A stretch of DNA of 64,000 bases from Rhodospirillaceae bacterium (GCA_002709955.1 PAQY01000005.1:1-64000); one strand, 5' to 3'; positions 34,001-42,535 are shown, counted from the stretch's first letter. The notes: a model not told the origin generated them from the sequence alone. Numbers and translations: made by a program.

Positions 34001-34092
34001 TCGCCTGCCCGGGCCAGAAGACCCAGTGCCAAGGCATCCACGAAAGCCCGATCGGGCGCGATTGTGTACAGCGATTGGTGTTTCACAGGCAA
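31030..34092 (-). CDS. addB: Double-strand break repair protein AddB
   Basis: The 1020-residue partner of AddA has an N-terminal inactivated helicase-like region (LLPTRRACRSLREAFL, where a Walker motif would lie). The central part is RecC-like. The C-terminal nuclease domain is RECB-type, with YAILDYKTGTMPNKKAV holding the catalytic D and K. In known AddAB complexes AddB recognises the recombination hotspot sequence and cuts one strand. The region before the nuclease (SATRIETLMRDPYSIFASRIL) matches the alphaproteobacterial AddB family. It is coupled to addA by ATGA overlap and lies 34 bases after murU. Confidence 0.94.
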   Translation of the reverse strand: MPVKHQSLYTIAPDRAFVDALALGLLARAGDDPLALSDMLVLLPTRRACRSLREAFLRQAEGKAMLLPRMQPVGDVDEEELVLTAPGSAAGALAELTDLPPAISETERLLLLTGLVKAQRNQQAKSDPALDPIGPDQALLLARELGRLLDQVQTEGLSLDRLDGLVPELYADHWGVTLDFLNIIRSAWPAHLAESGLMDPAERRNRLLLSQAELWRASPPTHPVIAAGSTGSIPATAHLIATVATLPQGMVVLPGLDRVLAEEDWGAVIEDATHPQHGMALLLQKLEATRADVMDWPDGGAGPDRTARVRLIAEALRPAVTTERWRGLAESGGLDKSAFAGVQWLAAPSQSAEAEMAAQCLREVLETPGKTAALVTPDRILARRVAAQLDRWGIQIDDSAGRPLAQTEAGRFFALTAQAGQKRLAPVALLSLLKHPMAALGGQPGDLRKAVRHLEVIGLRGPKPAGGPDGLRRALTARRQETRKPPSEEAIQAAIRTVDAIEAALQPLLDAMAGDDIGFDRLLTAHIQAAEALAATQDSPGADALWRGEDGEMLADFIADLMPAAPLLGAVGPGDYTALIDALMAGKTVRPRYGAHPRLAILGPLEARLQHADRLILAGLNEGVWPPEPGDDPWMSRAMRSAFGLPPHERRIGLSAHDFAQAFAAPEVVLLRSEKTGGQQTVPARWLERLATVTERLGLDPILPKNNTDSQQRLAWQRQLDSRDRLPMLQPPAPRPPVDKRPRRLSATRIETLMRDPYSIFASRILKLDVLDPLESDLGAADKGTMIHLALDRFTREYPDHLPPDAAAKLIAIGRDVFGQETLARPTVRAFWWPRFERIAVWFLAQEAARRPKLAQSYTEISGSIEIPAPAGSFLLTAEADRIDRYRDGGYAILDYKTGTMPNKKAVGALTAPQLPLEAAILKQKGFQDIPPGPIVELAYWKLSGGEPAGSIQINDAADPDELAQLVRDKLTALIAAYDDPETAYPSVPRPGEAPRFNDYAHLARIKEWSLGGDAEGGES

Positions 34093-34126
34093 AAGACTAC
34101 CGGGACTCGCAGGCCCGCAACAAGCA

Positions 34127-34870
34127 TCATCTGGTATTGGATTTGGTATGCCCGCGCGCGATCACCCATTCGGTCTCCTGCAAGGCCTGTGGCGTGCCGA
34201 TATGATACCATTCCCCATCATGAACCAGCCCATATAATCGGCCCGCCTGTTCTGCCCTGTCGAAAATCCAGTTCAGGGAAAACGGCCCGTCTGGTGCGCC
34301 CTGAAACAAGGTGGGGGTCATCACCGACACCCCGGCATAAAGATAGGGCACAACGGCCTGTTCCACACGGCGTGCCGCGACCCCCATCTGATCCAGCGTA
34401 TAATCACCAACGCCCGTGTAATCCCCCGCCGCCGTGGTCACCGGATGCAGCAGCAACAGCACATCCATCCTGTCTGGATCAAAGGCTTTGGCCATGCGGG
34501 CCACGGCAGGGGTCGGGCCATCCAGCCAGACAATATCAGCATTCGCGGTGATAAAGGGGGCGCGACCCAATACCGACAGCGCCCTTTTCACGCCACCGCC
34601 TGTTTCCAGAATGACCTCTTCCGGGGACAGGGTGACGTCGGGCTGATCCTTGAAATGGGCGGCGATCTGATCGCCCAGATAGTGGCTGTTCACCACAAAC
34701 CGCGACAGGCCGCCTGCCCGCAGCCGCGCCATGGTCCAATCGATCAGGGGCGACCCGCACAGCTCAACCAATGGCTTTGGCCGGGTTTCCGTCAGGGGGC
34801 GCATGCGCTTTCCAAACCCGGCGGCCAGCACCATCGCGGTCGTGATTGCGGGTGTCGCTGGCGCTGTCAT
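34127..34870 (-). CDS. murU: MurNAc-1-phosphate uridylyltransferase-like protein
   Basis: The 247-residue nucleotidyltransferase has the sugar-1-phosphate signature AMVLAAGFGKRMRPLTETRPKPLVELCGSPLIDW. It also has ANADIVWLDG with a metal-binding aspartate and VHDGEWYHIGTPQAL near the C-terminus. In Pseudomonas the equivalent MurU converts MurNAc-1-phosphate to UDP-MurNAc in cell-wall recycling that bypasses early synthesis. Here the start overlaps the stop of the sugar kinase gene (ATGA), which strongly supports the AmgK-MurU assignment. A general mannose- or glucose-1-phosphate transferase cannot be excluded. Confidence 0.88.
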   Translation of the reverse strand: MTAPATPAITTAMVLAAGFGKRMRPLTETRPKPLVELCGSPLIDWTMARLRAGGLSRFVVNSHYLGDQIAAHFKDQPDVTLSPEEVILETGGGVKRALSVLGRAPFITANADIVWLDGPTPAVARMAKAFDPDRMDVLLLLHPVTTAAGDYTGVGDYTLDQMGVAARRVEQAVVPYLYAGVSVMTPTLFQGAPDGPFSLNWIFDRAEQAGRLYGLVHDGEWYHIGTPQALQETEWVIARGHTKSNTR

Positions 34871-35880
34871 TTCAGGGTCCCTGGCTGGCTGTCTGGCGCA
34901 AAGCGCAGGTCCGGTGGGAAATGCAGATCATACCAGGATTTCAAATCCCGCAGCATCGGATGGGACAGCCCCCCGTCCAGCCAGCGCCAGGTGCGCGGAA
35001 TATGGCGCAGATAGCCGGGCTTGCTGTCGCGTCGATCCAGCCGCGTAAAAATCCCGATGATCTTGGTCGCCCGCTGTGCCCCCATCACCGCATAGGACAG
35101 CGCAAGAGCATCCGGGGGCAAGGCCGGGAAGGCCTGAAAATAGCGCTGCATCAGTGCTTTCGCCATGTCCAGCGGCACATCCCGCCTGGCATCTTCAAAA
35201 AGGGAGACCAGATCATAACTGATCGGGCCAATGACCGCGTCCTGAAAATCCAGGAGACCGCAGGCGGCGACCCCGTCACGATCCGGCAGATGAATCAGAT
35301 TGTCGACATGATAATCCCGCAGGACCAGACTGGACGGCACGGCAAAGGCATGGTCCAGGGCATTGCGCCACAATCCCTGAAACAGAACCCGTTCAGCCTC
35401 CGGACAGGGCTGCCCCTTGATCGCAGGCCAGAAATAATCGATCAAAAGCGTCGCTTCCGACATCATTTTATCAATCGTATAGGGGGGCACCTGATCGCGC
35501 ACTGGAAATGTCTGGTGCAAATGGATCAGGGTTTCCAGCGCCAGGGCATACAGCGCCGCTTCGTCGCCACCCCGCGCCAGCACGCGGGTATAGGTATCAT
35601 CCCCCAAATCTTCCAACAGCAGAAAACCCTGATCCACATTCTGCGCCAGGATTTCCGGTGCGCTGAGCCCCAAATCACGCAGGATTCGGGCGACCGTCAC
35701 AAAGGGCCGCGTGTCTTCCTTATCGGACGGCGCATCCATCAGCACGGCCTGCCTGTCGGAAAGTCGGACACGTTCATACCGCCGAAAAGAGGCATCATCG
35801 GCCAAGACATCATGCGCTGCACCGGGCCAGCCTGCCGTTGCCAGAAACGCGTCAATCTGTTGAGAGCGATCGCCTGTCAT
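34867..35880 (-). CDS. amgK: Anomeric MurNAc/GlcNAc kinase-like phosphotransferase
   Basis: The 337-residue protein has the aminoglycoside phosphotransferase fold used by AmgK. The catalytic loop is LVLRDYHVDNLIHL and the metal-binding loop GLLDFQDAVIGPISYDLVSL, which is nearly the AmgK consensus. The DDASFRRYERV segment is the nucleotide loop. It would phosphorylate MurNAc at C1 to feed MurU. I take the ATG at 35880 as start, although an in-frame codon five residues earlier is open. The tsaE gene that I remember upstream of this pair in related bacteria is not here. Confidence 0.86.
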   Translation of the reverse strand: MTGDRSQQIDAFLATAGWPGAAHDVLADDASFRRYERVRLSDRQAVLMDAPSDKEDTRPFVTVARILRDLGLSAPEILAQNVDQGFLLLEDLGDDTYTRVLARGGDEAALYALALETLIHLHQTFPVRDQVPPYTIDKMMSEATLLIDYFWPAIKGQPCPEAERVLFQGLWRNALDHAFAVPSSLVLRDYHVDNLIHLPDRDGVAACGLLDFQDAVIGPISYDLVSLFEDARRDVPLDMAKALMQRYFQAFPALPPDALALSYAVMGAQRATKIIGIFTRLDRRDSKPGYLRHIPRTWRWLDGGLSHPMLRDLKSWYDLHFPPDLRFAPDSQPGTLK

Positions 35881-36061
35881 AAATCCCAATTCCAATATGA
35901 AACCATAGCGTTAGAGGAGATTCTCCACAAAGGCGAGTGTGATTTTCCGGCACATTTCGACGTCAGAACACTTGACGGGTCGGGTCTGGGACCTTTCTTA
36001 TCACCCGAATGCGACGAACCCAAGACACCCCTCCCCCGATAAAACTGCTAGGAATTCAGAT

Positions 36062-37099
36062 ATGACCGATCAGACGACACCGGAAAGCACGCCGATTGAA
36101 ACCGACGTTGTTATTGTTGGTGCCGGCCCGGTCGGATTGTTTGCCATTTTTGAACTGGGCATGCTGAAGATCCGCGCCCATGTCGTTGATTCTTTGGAAG
36201 AGGTCGGGGGTCAATGCACCGCGCTTTACCCCGAAAAGCCGATCTTTGACATCCCCGCCCATCCCCGGATCGAGGGGGCGGCGCTGATTGAAAAGCTGGA
36301 AGCGCAGGCGGCCCCGTTCAAACCGACCTATCATCTGAACCAGCAGGTCACCGGCCTGGTCGTGCGACCCGATGGCGGCTTTGACCTGACGACATCCAAG
36401 GGAACACAATTCCGCAGCAAGGCCGTTATCATCGCAGCCGGGGGCGGGGCTTTTGGTCCAAACCGCCCCCCGCTGGATCACCTGGCGGAGTATGAAGGAA
36501 AATCCGTCTTCTATATGGTCAAGCGGCGGGAAGATTTCCGCGACAAGCGCATCGTCATTGCGGGCGGCGGCGATTCCGCTGTCGACTGGGCGGTCTCCCT
36601 GCCGGAGGTCGCAGAGAAGGTCTATGTCGTCCATCGTCGTGACAAGTTCCGCGCCGCGCCCGATATGGTCGATCGCATGCAGGCCTGGGTCGACCAGGGC
36701 AAGCTGGAACTGGTCACGCCCTATCAGTTAAGCGGTCTGGTGGGGGAGAATGGAATCCTGTCGGGCGTCACTGTGAAAGATTTCGATGGCGGCGAACGCA
36801 CCCTGGAAGCCGATGTCCTGCTGCCCTTTTTCGGTCTGGCGGCAAAGCTGGGCCCGATTGCAGACTGGGGCTTTGCGGTGGAAAAGAACACCATCGTCGT
36901 GGACCGCACCAATTGTGAAACCGCCATTCCGGGCCTGTTTGCCATTGGCGACGTCGCCTTGTATCCCGGCAAACTGAAGCTGATCCTGCAAGGATTCGCC
37001 GATGCCGCGGCGGCGGCGCACAAGATCCATGGCATCGTCTATCCCGATGAACCGCTGCATTTCGAATATTCCACGACACAGGGGGTTCCGGGTAACTAA
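36062..37099 (+). CDS. Ferredoxin--NADP+ reductase, thioredoxin reductase-like type
   Basis: The 345-residue flavoenzyme has an FAD motif (VVIVGAGPVGLFAIFELG) and VDSLEEVGGQCTALYPEKPIFDIPAHP. The NADP motif is VIAGGGDSAVDWAVSL, with VVHRRDKFRA after it. The FAD-binding GLFAIGDVA is near the end. The CxxC redox pair of thioredoxin reductase is absent, which fits the TrxR-like FNR family. It shuttles electrons between NADPH and ferredoxin or flavodoxin. It lies rightward between the leftward amgK and PAS genes, an unusual place, and uses the ATG at 36062. Confidence 0.92.
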   Translation: MTDQTTPESTPIETDVVIVGAGPVGLFAIFELGMLKIRAHVVDSLEEVGGQCTALYPEKPIFDIPAHPRIEGAALIEKLEAQAAPFKPTYHLNQQVTGLVVRPDGGFDLTTSKGTQFRSKAVIIAAGGGAFGPNRPPLDHLAEYEGKSVFYMVKRREDFRDKRIVIAGGGDSAVDWAVSLPEVAEKVYVVHRRDKFRAAPDMVDRMQAWVDQGKLELVTPYQLSGLVGENGILSGVTVKDFDGGERTLEADVLLPFFGLAAKLGPIADWGFAVEKNTIVVDRTNCETAIPGLFAIGDVALYPGKLKLILQGFADAAAAAHKIHGIVYPDEPLHFEYSTTQGVPGN

Positions 37100-37120
37100 C
37101 CATAGTGTAGTGCGCGTTAG

Positions 37121-39391
37121 CTAAACCTCCGCCGGGCAAGCGGGGAATGTGCAGATCAGGGTCTGGGTATCGTCTGACAGTGTCAGCGATCCCCCCTGTG
37201 CCGCAATCAGCGACCGCGCCAGGCTGATCCCGATATCCGCACCCGTCGCTAGGGACGGTTCAGACATTCCCTTTTCGGTCAGGCCGCAAATGGATTTTGC
37301 CCAGGACGGTTCATTGTTCTTGCGAACCGGGACCGTCATGGTCAAACAGACATGCTGGTCCTGCATATGAGCAATGGCGACAGACAGGGTATCGTGCCCG
37401 TCCAGCGCAGAGAGTGCATCATCCATAAAACAGGTCAGTGCCTGATGGATCCGCCGACTATCCGCCAGGATCGGGGCCGGTTGGGTCGCGTCCAGGGCAA
37501 CCGCTTTCTGGTCCGCTGATTTGCCATCCATCCGCACGTCTACAATTTCCCGCATGACAGCGGCAATATCGACCCTGTGCAGGTCCAATTCCATGAACCC
37601 GGCCTGAACCGCCGCAAGATCCAGAATTTCCCCAATCAGCGCAGAAAGGTCAGTAGACGCTGAAATAATGTCATCGACATACACGGCCTGACGATCCGAC
37701 AAGGTGCCGAACATTTCCATCTTCAACAATTCTGCAAAGCCCATAATCGCGTTCAGAGGCGTGCGCAATTCATAGGACATATTGGCAATGAACTGGCTTT
37801 TCAGCAGATCTGCATTTTCCAGGGCGCGGTTGCGCTCACGCAAGGCCTCGGCAACGCGGGTCGTATCGGTCACATCCAGATATAACAGCAGGCATTGACC
37901 ATCTGGCAGCGGGACATAGGCATAATCCAGCACGCGCATGTCGCTTAATATCATGCGGCCCTGTCGGGCTTTGGGCTCTGAAATCCGGGTTATGATCCTT
38001 TGCTTAACGCCGTCCCAATCACCGTCGATCAGCAATTTTCCCTTGGCCTGTTCCGCCGCAGCAGAAATATGCGGGCTTTGGGCCAACCAATCGGCATCCA
38101 GATCGAATATGTTGGCAAACACGCTGTTGAACAGTTTCAGGCGCCCGTCGCGGCCAAAGACACAAACCCCCTCAAACAAAGAGTTAAGGGTCGAGCGCTG
38201 CACGGCGATCAATTCATTATGGGATGTTTCCAGCGCCAGTTGGTCGGTCACATCCTGATACTGATAGATCAAGCCCCCCAAGGGATGCGGGGAGATAATG
38301 GCATGAACCGTCCGACCATTCAGCAGATGGATCATGTCTTCGCGCGCATCGATCAAATGGGTGAACAATGCCTCCCGCGATCTCTTGTAGGCGGGAAAAT
38401 CTGATGTTTCCGGAATAATGCCGCGCTGACGGAGCGTTTCCAGCACCGTGCCGACACTGGGCTGATTGTCCAGAAATTCCGGCGTCAGAGTCCACATTTC
38501 AGCATAGGCGGTATTATAATATTTCAGGCGGCGATCCGGCCCATATATGGCGATGGCAGAGGTCAAACGCTCCAACACCTGATCCTGTACAGAAATATGT
38601 TCGGCCAGGGACATTTGCAGGTTTTCCAAGGCTGTCATATCCCGGCCGATCCCAACCACGGCACCTGGAAAGCCCTGTACCGGTGCTTCCGTTACATCAA
38701 TGGCAACCCGACTGCCATCCAGCACCAGATGGCGGCTTTCCGTTTGTGCCATGCCCGTGCGCTGGGCCAGGCGCGCCAGATCCCGCGCCCGGCTGGGATC
38801 ATCGCCAACGCCCAACAGCGTATTATAGGCATTGTTCGATCCAGACAGATCCAGCGACTGTGGATCGCGCCACCAGATTGGCATTGGGACGGCATCCAGC
38901 AGTTTTTCCAGAAACAGCGCCCGGCGTTCCATCTCGGCCATCCGTTCCGTCAGCATCAGCGTCGCCCCTTCATCCTGAATCCACAGAACCAGACAGGAAT
39001 TCGACCACATCCCGGTTATATAGACGGCGCGCGGTGGATCGGACGTTTCAAGGCTTTGGGAAAAAGGTTCCTGATCGGAACACAGGGCATCCAGACAGCC
39101 GGACAAGGCCTGTTGTTGTGAGGGGGCGATGCATGACAAAAGGGTCGGCGAATCGATCGGGTTCTGGCCTGGCTGATTCAAAAGTTCCTGGGCTTTCTGG
39201 TTCAGCCACCAGCCATCCGATTGAAGAATAAGGCAGGCAAATGGGGATGCATTCAGATGGCCGCGCAGCGTCGCTGTTTCATCCCTATGGGCCTGCCTAT
39301 GGGCCTGACTGTGGCGCAGGCTGCGGGCATACAAGACCAAGACCGCAACTGTCAGCACACCGCCCGCGACCGCCGCGATTTGCCATATCAT
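37121..39391 (-). CDS. Multi-PAS histidine kinase-like protein, phosphoacceptor lost
   Basis: This 756-residue protein (ATG 39391, GGGGG seven bases before) has one N-terminal membrane helix (about 2-22). About four PAS-type regions follow, near 40-150, 165-260, 275-395 and 400-510, and then a HisKA-like helix pair. The H-box reads FIANMSYELRTPLNAI, so the usual phosphoacceptor histidine is Tyr540. The region that should carry the N and G boxes of the ATPase (LTCFMDDALSALDGHD) is poor. It probably no longer autophosphorylates and may act as a sensor scaffold. No response regulator is adjacent. The sequence downstream of ahcY is its usual place in relatives, from memory. Confidence 0.85.
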   Translation of the reverse strand: MIWQIAAVAGGVLTVAVLVLYARSLRHSQAHRQAHRDETATLRGHLNASPFACLILQSDGWWLNQKAQELLNQPGQNPIDSPTLLSCIAPSQQQALSGCLDALCSDQEPFSQSLETSDPPRAVYITGMWSNSCLVLWIQDEGATLMLTERMAEMERRALFLEKLLDAVPMPIWWRDPQSLDLSGSNNAYNTLLGVGDDPSRARDLARLAQRTGMAQTESRHLVLDGSRVAIDVTEAPVQGFPGAVVGIGRDMTALENLQMSLAEHISVQDQVLERLTSAIAIYGPDRRLKYYNTAYAEMWTLTPEFLDNQPSVGTVLETLRQRGIIPETSDFPAYKRSREALFTHLIDAREDMIHLLNGRTVHAIISPHPLGGLIYQYQDVTDQLALETSHNELIAVQRSTLNSLFEGVCVFGRDGRLKLFNSVFANIFDLDADWLAQSPHISAAAEQAKGKLLIDGDWDGVKQRIITRISEPKARQGRMILSDMRVLDYAYVPLPDGQCLLLYLDVTDTTRVAEALRERNRALENADLLKSQFIANMSYELRTPLNAIMGFAELLKMEMFGTLSDRQAVYVDDIISASTDLSALIGEILDLAAVQAGFMELDLHRVDIAAVMREIVDVRMDGKSADQKAVALDATQPAPILADSRRIHQALTCFMDDALSALDGHDTLSVAIAHMQDQHVCLTMTVPVRKNNEPSWAKSICGLTEKGMSEPSLATGADIGISLARSLIAAQGGSLTLSDDTQTLICTFPACPAEV

Positions 39392-39498
39392 GCACAATCC
39401 CCCTATGAACGGTCCGCGATGGCAAGACTGCCGGAAACCGTTGGAAACTGTACGCTACTTTTCCCCGGAACGAAAAGAGCCGCAACAGTTGAAACAAC

Positions 39499-39530
39499 AA
39501 AGGGCGGCATACCGGATGGCAGCCGCCCTT
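39499..39530 (-). terminator. Terminator of ahcY
   Basis: AAGGGCGGC and GCCGCCCTT (39500-39508 and 39522-39530) form a nine-base-pair stem. On the leftward strand it is followed by TTGTTGTTTC. It lies about 100 bases after the ahcY stop and beyond the tandem repeats, so the repeats are probably transcribed with ahcY. Confidence 0.75.
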
Positions 39531-39541
39531 GTAACTAAACG

Positions 39542-39634
39542 CGCTCACGCGACCGCGTGATGTTGTTTGCCTCGCTCACGCGACCGCGTGATGCTTTTGT
39601 TTCCGCTCACGCGACCGCGTGATGCGGGATTAAT
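39542..39634. repeat. Three 31-base tandem repeats with hairpin cores
   Basis: Units start at 39542, 39573 and 39604 with an exact period of 31. The first 21 bases of each are identical and contain the inverted repeat TCACGCGACCGCGTGA (seven-base arms, AC spacer). The last ten bases of each unit vary. The third unit reaches the ahcY stop codon. Each can form a hairpin in RNA and a palindrome in DNA. Confidence 0.85.
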
Positions 39635-40919
39635 ACCGATAGGCTTCCGGCTTGTGTGGGCCTGCCACATCAACACCGATATAGTCCGCCTGCTTTTTGG
39701 ACAGCACGGTCAATTCCGCGCCGACCTTGGCCAGATGCAGGGCCGCAACTTTCTCGTCCAGATGCTTGGGCAGCACATAAACTTTCTTTTCATATTGTGC
39801 GCTGCGCAGCCACAATTCGATCTGGGCCAGAACTTGGTTGGAGAAAGACGCGCTCATCACAAAGCTGGGATGACCGGTCGCACAGCCCAGATTCACCAGG
39901 CGGCCTTCGGCCAGCAGGATGATCTTTTTGCCGTCCGAAAATTCAATCTGATCAACCTGGGGCTTGATATTGTCCCATTTCATGTTGCGCAGGGCTTCGA
40001 CCTGAATTTCGCTGTCGAAGTGACCGATATTGCAGACAATCGCCCGGTCCTTCATGGCGCGCATATGGTCAACAGTGATGACATCCACATTGCCCGTCGC
40101 GGTGACGAAAATATCGCCCCGTGATGCGGCCTTGTCCATGGTCACAACCTCATAGCCTTCCATCGCCGCCTGCAGGGCACAGATCGGATCGGCTTCGGTC
40201 ACCATAACGCGGCACCCGGCATTGCGCAGGCTGTCCGCAGACCCTTTACCCACATCGCCATACCCGGCAACAACAGCGACCTTACCCGCCATCATGACAT
40301 CGGTTGCGCGACGAATGGCATCCACCAGACTTTCACGACAACCATATTTGTTGTCGAATTTCGATTTGGTAACGCTGTCATTCACATTGATGGCTGGAAC
40401 GCGCAGCGTGCCTTTCTTTTCCATCTCGTACAGACGGTGGACACCGGTCGTGGTTTCTTCCGACAGGCCCCGCACATCGTCCAGCAATTCTGGACGCATT
40501 TCATGCATGCGGATCGTCAGGTCACCACCATCATCCAGGATCAGGTTCGGCTTCCAGCCGTCCGGGCCTTCGATGGTTTGGTCAATGCACCACCAGAATT
40601 CTTCCTCACTCATGCCCTTCCAGGCAAAAACCGGAACGCCGCTGGCCGCAATCGCCGCCGCCGCATGATCCTGGGTCGAGAAAATATTGCAGGACGACCA
40701 GCGCACTTCCGCGCCAAGGGCCGTCAGCGTTTCGATCAGAACCGCCGTCTGGATGGTCATATGCAGGCACCCGACGATGCGGGCCCCTTTCAGGACCTGT
40801 TCTTTTCCGAATTCTTCGCGCAGGGCCATCAGGCCAGGCATCTCGATTTCAGCGAGTTCAATTTCCTTGCGACCCCAAGCCGCCAGCGAGATGTCCTTGA
40901 CTTTAAAGTCGTCGGCCAT
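39630..40919 (-). CDS. ahcY: Adenosylhomocysteinase
   Basis: The 429-residue enzyme hydrolyses S-adenosylhomocysteine to homocysteine and adenosine, removing the inhibitor of methyl transfer. Strong family motifs are [63 protein letters not shown], the NAD motif [15 protein letters not shown], and the C-terminal KPEAYRY that closes the neighbouring NAD site. The ATG at 40919 follows GAAGGGA. Transcription ends at the terminator beyond the tandem repeats. A 26-base hairpin (40951-40976) lies in its leader. Confidence 0.97.
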   Translation of the reverse strand: MADDFKVKDISLAAWGRKEIELAEIEMPGLMALREEFGKEQVLKGARIVGCLHMTIQTAVLIETLTALGAEVRWSSCNIFSTQDHAAAAIAASGVPVFAWKGMSEEEFWWCIDQTIEGPDGWKPNLILDDGGDLTIRMHEMRPELLDDVRGLSEETTTGVHRLYEMEKKGTLRVPAINVNDSVTKSKFDNKYGCRESLVDAIRRATDVMMAGKVAVVAGYGDVGKGSADSLRNAGCRVMVTEADPICALQAAMEGYEVVTMDKAASRGDIFVTATGNVDVITVDHMRAMKDRAIVCNIGHFDSEIQVEALRNMKWDNIKPQVDQIEFSDGKKIILLAEGRLVNLGCATGHPSFVMSASFSNQVLAQIELWLRSAQYEKKVYVLPKHLDEKVAALHLAKVGAELTVLSKKQADYIGVDVAGPHKPEAYRY

Positions 40920-41229
40920 GGTTCTTCCCTTCATTGTTTGTCAGAAAGGTGCCCGATAGCACCCGTTTCATCGGGCGGGCATATAGCAGGGGAACCGCCG
41001 CCCGGCAAGGTGTTGGCGTTTTTCACAATCCATTGGTCAAATAACAGACAAGAAAGAAAAATCAGGTCTAACATGAGAAATTAACCACAACAAATTGCGT
41101 CTGAACCTAATTTTACCCTCGACATGATGCGCAAATCACTACAGTTAGTATGTGAATACAGTATGGGGCATAGTAATGTTTTTTACAGATGCTCCATCCG
41201 CAGACGACGAACCGTGGTGGAACTGACCA
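40920..41229. other. Divergent promoter region of ahcY and the OmpA-like gene
   Basis: The 310 bases between the two divergent genes hold no gene. The half near ahcY carries a hairpin with GCCCGAT (40951-40957) and ATCGGGC (40970-40976) around a 12-base loop. Part of the loop (GCACC on the plus strand) could pair alternatively with GGTGC (40949-40953). The half near the OmpA-like gene is A+T-rich and probably its promoter. Confidence 0.5.
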
Positions 41230-42366
41230 ATGAAACGCATCCTTCTGACCTCTGCAGCAACGATTGGGGCCCTGTGCCTGAGTATCGGCGCGACACAGGC
41301 GCGCGAAGACGGGTTCTATATTGGTGTGGGCGCGGGCTATAACCTGCCCCATGAACAAGACCTTGATGTCACGAATGCAGATCAGAATATCGAACATACT
41401 GGTGGTCCAGGCGGATTGGCCACATTCGGGTTCAAATACGAAGAAGGCTGGCGCGCCGAACTGGAAGCTGGCTATCGCACCAGCGCCGTCGACAGTATTT
41501 CCGGCAATTCCGGGAATGGTGATGTCGATGCCTGGACCCTGATCGTCAATGGTTTGTATGATTTTGAAGCCGACGGCTTTACCCCCTATGTCGGGGTTGG
41601 GGCCGGGGTTGCCTATGTCAATTTTGATGGTGTAAGCCCGGTCAGCCTGACAGGCGGCGGCACGACCTCTTTGAACGAAAAGTCAGAACCCGCCCTGGCG
41701 CTGCAAGCGCTGGCTGGTGTGGCCGTTGACCTGACCGACAGTCTTGCCTTAACAGGTCAGTATAACTTCCTGGCCATCCCGGAAGTTCATGCGACCACGG
41801 CCAATGGTACGGACGCGCGATCAGAATTTTACAATCACATGTTCACCGTTGGGCTGCGCTATAGCTTCCCCGTTGGAAAATCAATGGCCGCAGCGGACCC
41901 AGAACCAGAACCAATGCCTGCACAAGCAGCTGTTGAGGCGGCACCTGAACCTGTCGCTGAACCAGAGCCGCTGCCCCCCATAGCGGAAGCGCCGCCTCCG
42001 CCTCCACCGCCCCCTGCCGTGGAAGAGCCGGAAATCACCCGTAATTTCCTGGTTTATTTCGATTGGGACAAGGATGAACTGTCCCCGGCAACCGAAGCAA
42101 TCCTGCGTCAGGCTGCAAAATTTGCAGAAGACGGCAAGGTCGCGCGCATCATTCTGACGGGACATGCTGATACATCTGGACCCCAGGCCTATAACATGAC
42201 CCTGTCCCAGAAGCGGTCGGATCAGGTTCGCGCCATGCTGGTCCAGTTGGGCCAACCCGCAACCGGCATTGTCACCTTCGCGCGCGGCGAAGCCGATCCG
42301 CTGGTTGATACGGGCGATGGAGTCCGCGAAGCCAAGAACCGCCGGGTTGAGATCGTCCTGGAATAA
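41230..42366 (+). CDS. OmpA-family outer membrane protein
   Basis: The 378-residue protein has a Sec signal peptide (MKRILLTSAATIGALCLSIGATQA). An outer-membrane beta-barrel domain follows, about 26-217, with alternating hydrophobic strands and aromatic ends such as FYIGVGAGYNL and FTVGLRYSF. A Pro/Glu-rich linker comes next (about 220-270, including a run of prolines). The C-terminal OmpA peptidoglycan-binding domain has YFDWDKDELSP and ILTGHADTSGP, with NRRVEIVL at the end. It should tie the outer membrane to the cell wall. Confidence 0.93.
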   Translation: MKRILLTSAATIGALCLSIGATQAREDGFYIGVGAGYNLPHEQDLDVTNADQNIEHTGGPGGLATFGFKYEEGWRAELEAGYRTSAVDSISGNSGNGDVDAWTLIVNGLYDFEADGFTPYVGVGAGVAYVNFDGVSPVSLTGGGTTSLNEKSEPALALQALAGVAVDLTDSLALTGQYNFLAIPEVHATTANGTDARSEFYNHMFTVGLRYSFPVGKSMAAADPEPEPMPAQAAVEAAPEPVAEPEPLPPIAEAPPPPPPPPAVEEPEITRNFLVYFDWDKDELSPATEAILRQAAKFAEDGKVARIILTGHADTSGPQAYNMTLSQKRSDQVRAMLVQLGQPATGIVTFARGEADPLVDTGDGVREAKNRRVEIVLE

Positions 42367-42434
42367 TCCCTCCCAGGAAACTGCCAGATCATCCACAGCT
42401 TGACGATATCCCGTGCTGTCGCCACAACATTGCG

Positions 42435-42535
42435 TACGCAAATGCGTCGGCATAAACGGAACCGTTTACTTGGGATTTGTGGTTTTGTTTTACGCAAATG
42501 CGTCGGCGTAAACGGAACCGTTTACTTGGGATTTG
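42435..42535. repeat. Two 45-base direct repeats with palindromes before ccmA
   Basis: The segments 42435-42479 and 42491-42535 are identical except for one base (A/G), with a period of 56. Each contains two inverted repeats: ACGCAAATGCGT and TAAACGGAACCGTTTA (42453-42468 and 42509-42524). The second copy ends seven bases before the ccmA ATG. They look like a duplicated control region, but no regulator can be named. Confidence 0.85.

Noticed and set aside
34846-36042. Rightward frame of 398 codons over amgK
   Set aside because: It lies opposite a conserved kinase gene; its sequence is not protein-like.
39542-39634. CRISPR array
   Set aside because: The identical cores are 21 bases and the variable parts only 10 bases, far too short for spacers. 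No cas genes are present.
40920-40980. Known SAH or SAM riboswitch upstream of ahcY
   Set aside because: The hairpin does not fit any conserved core that I know, so I report only an unidentified hairpin.
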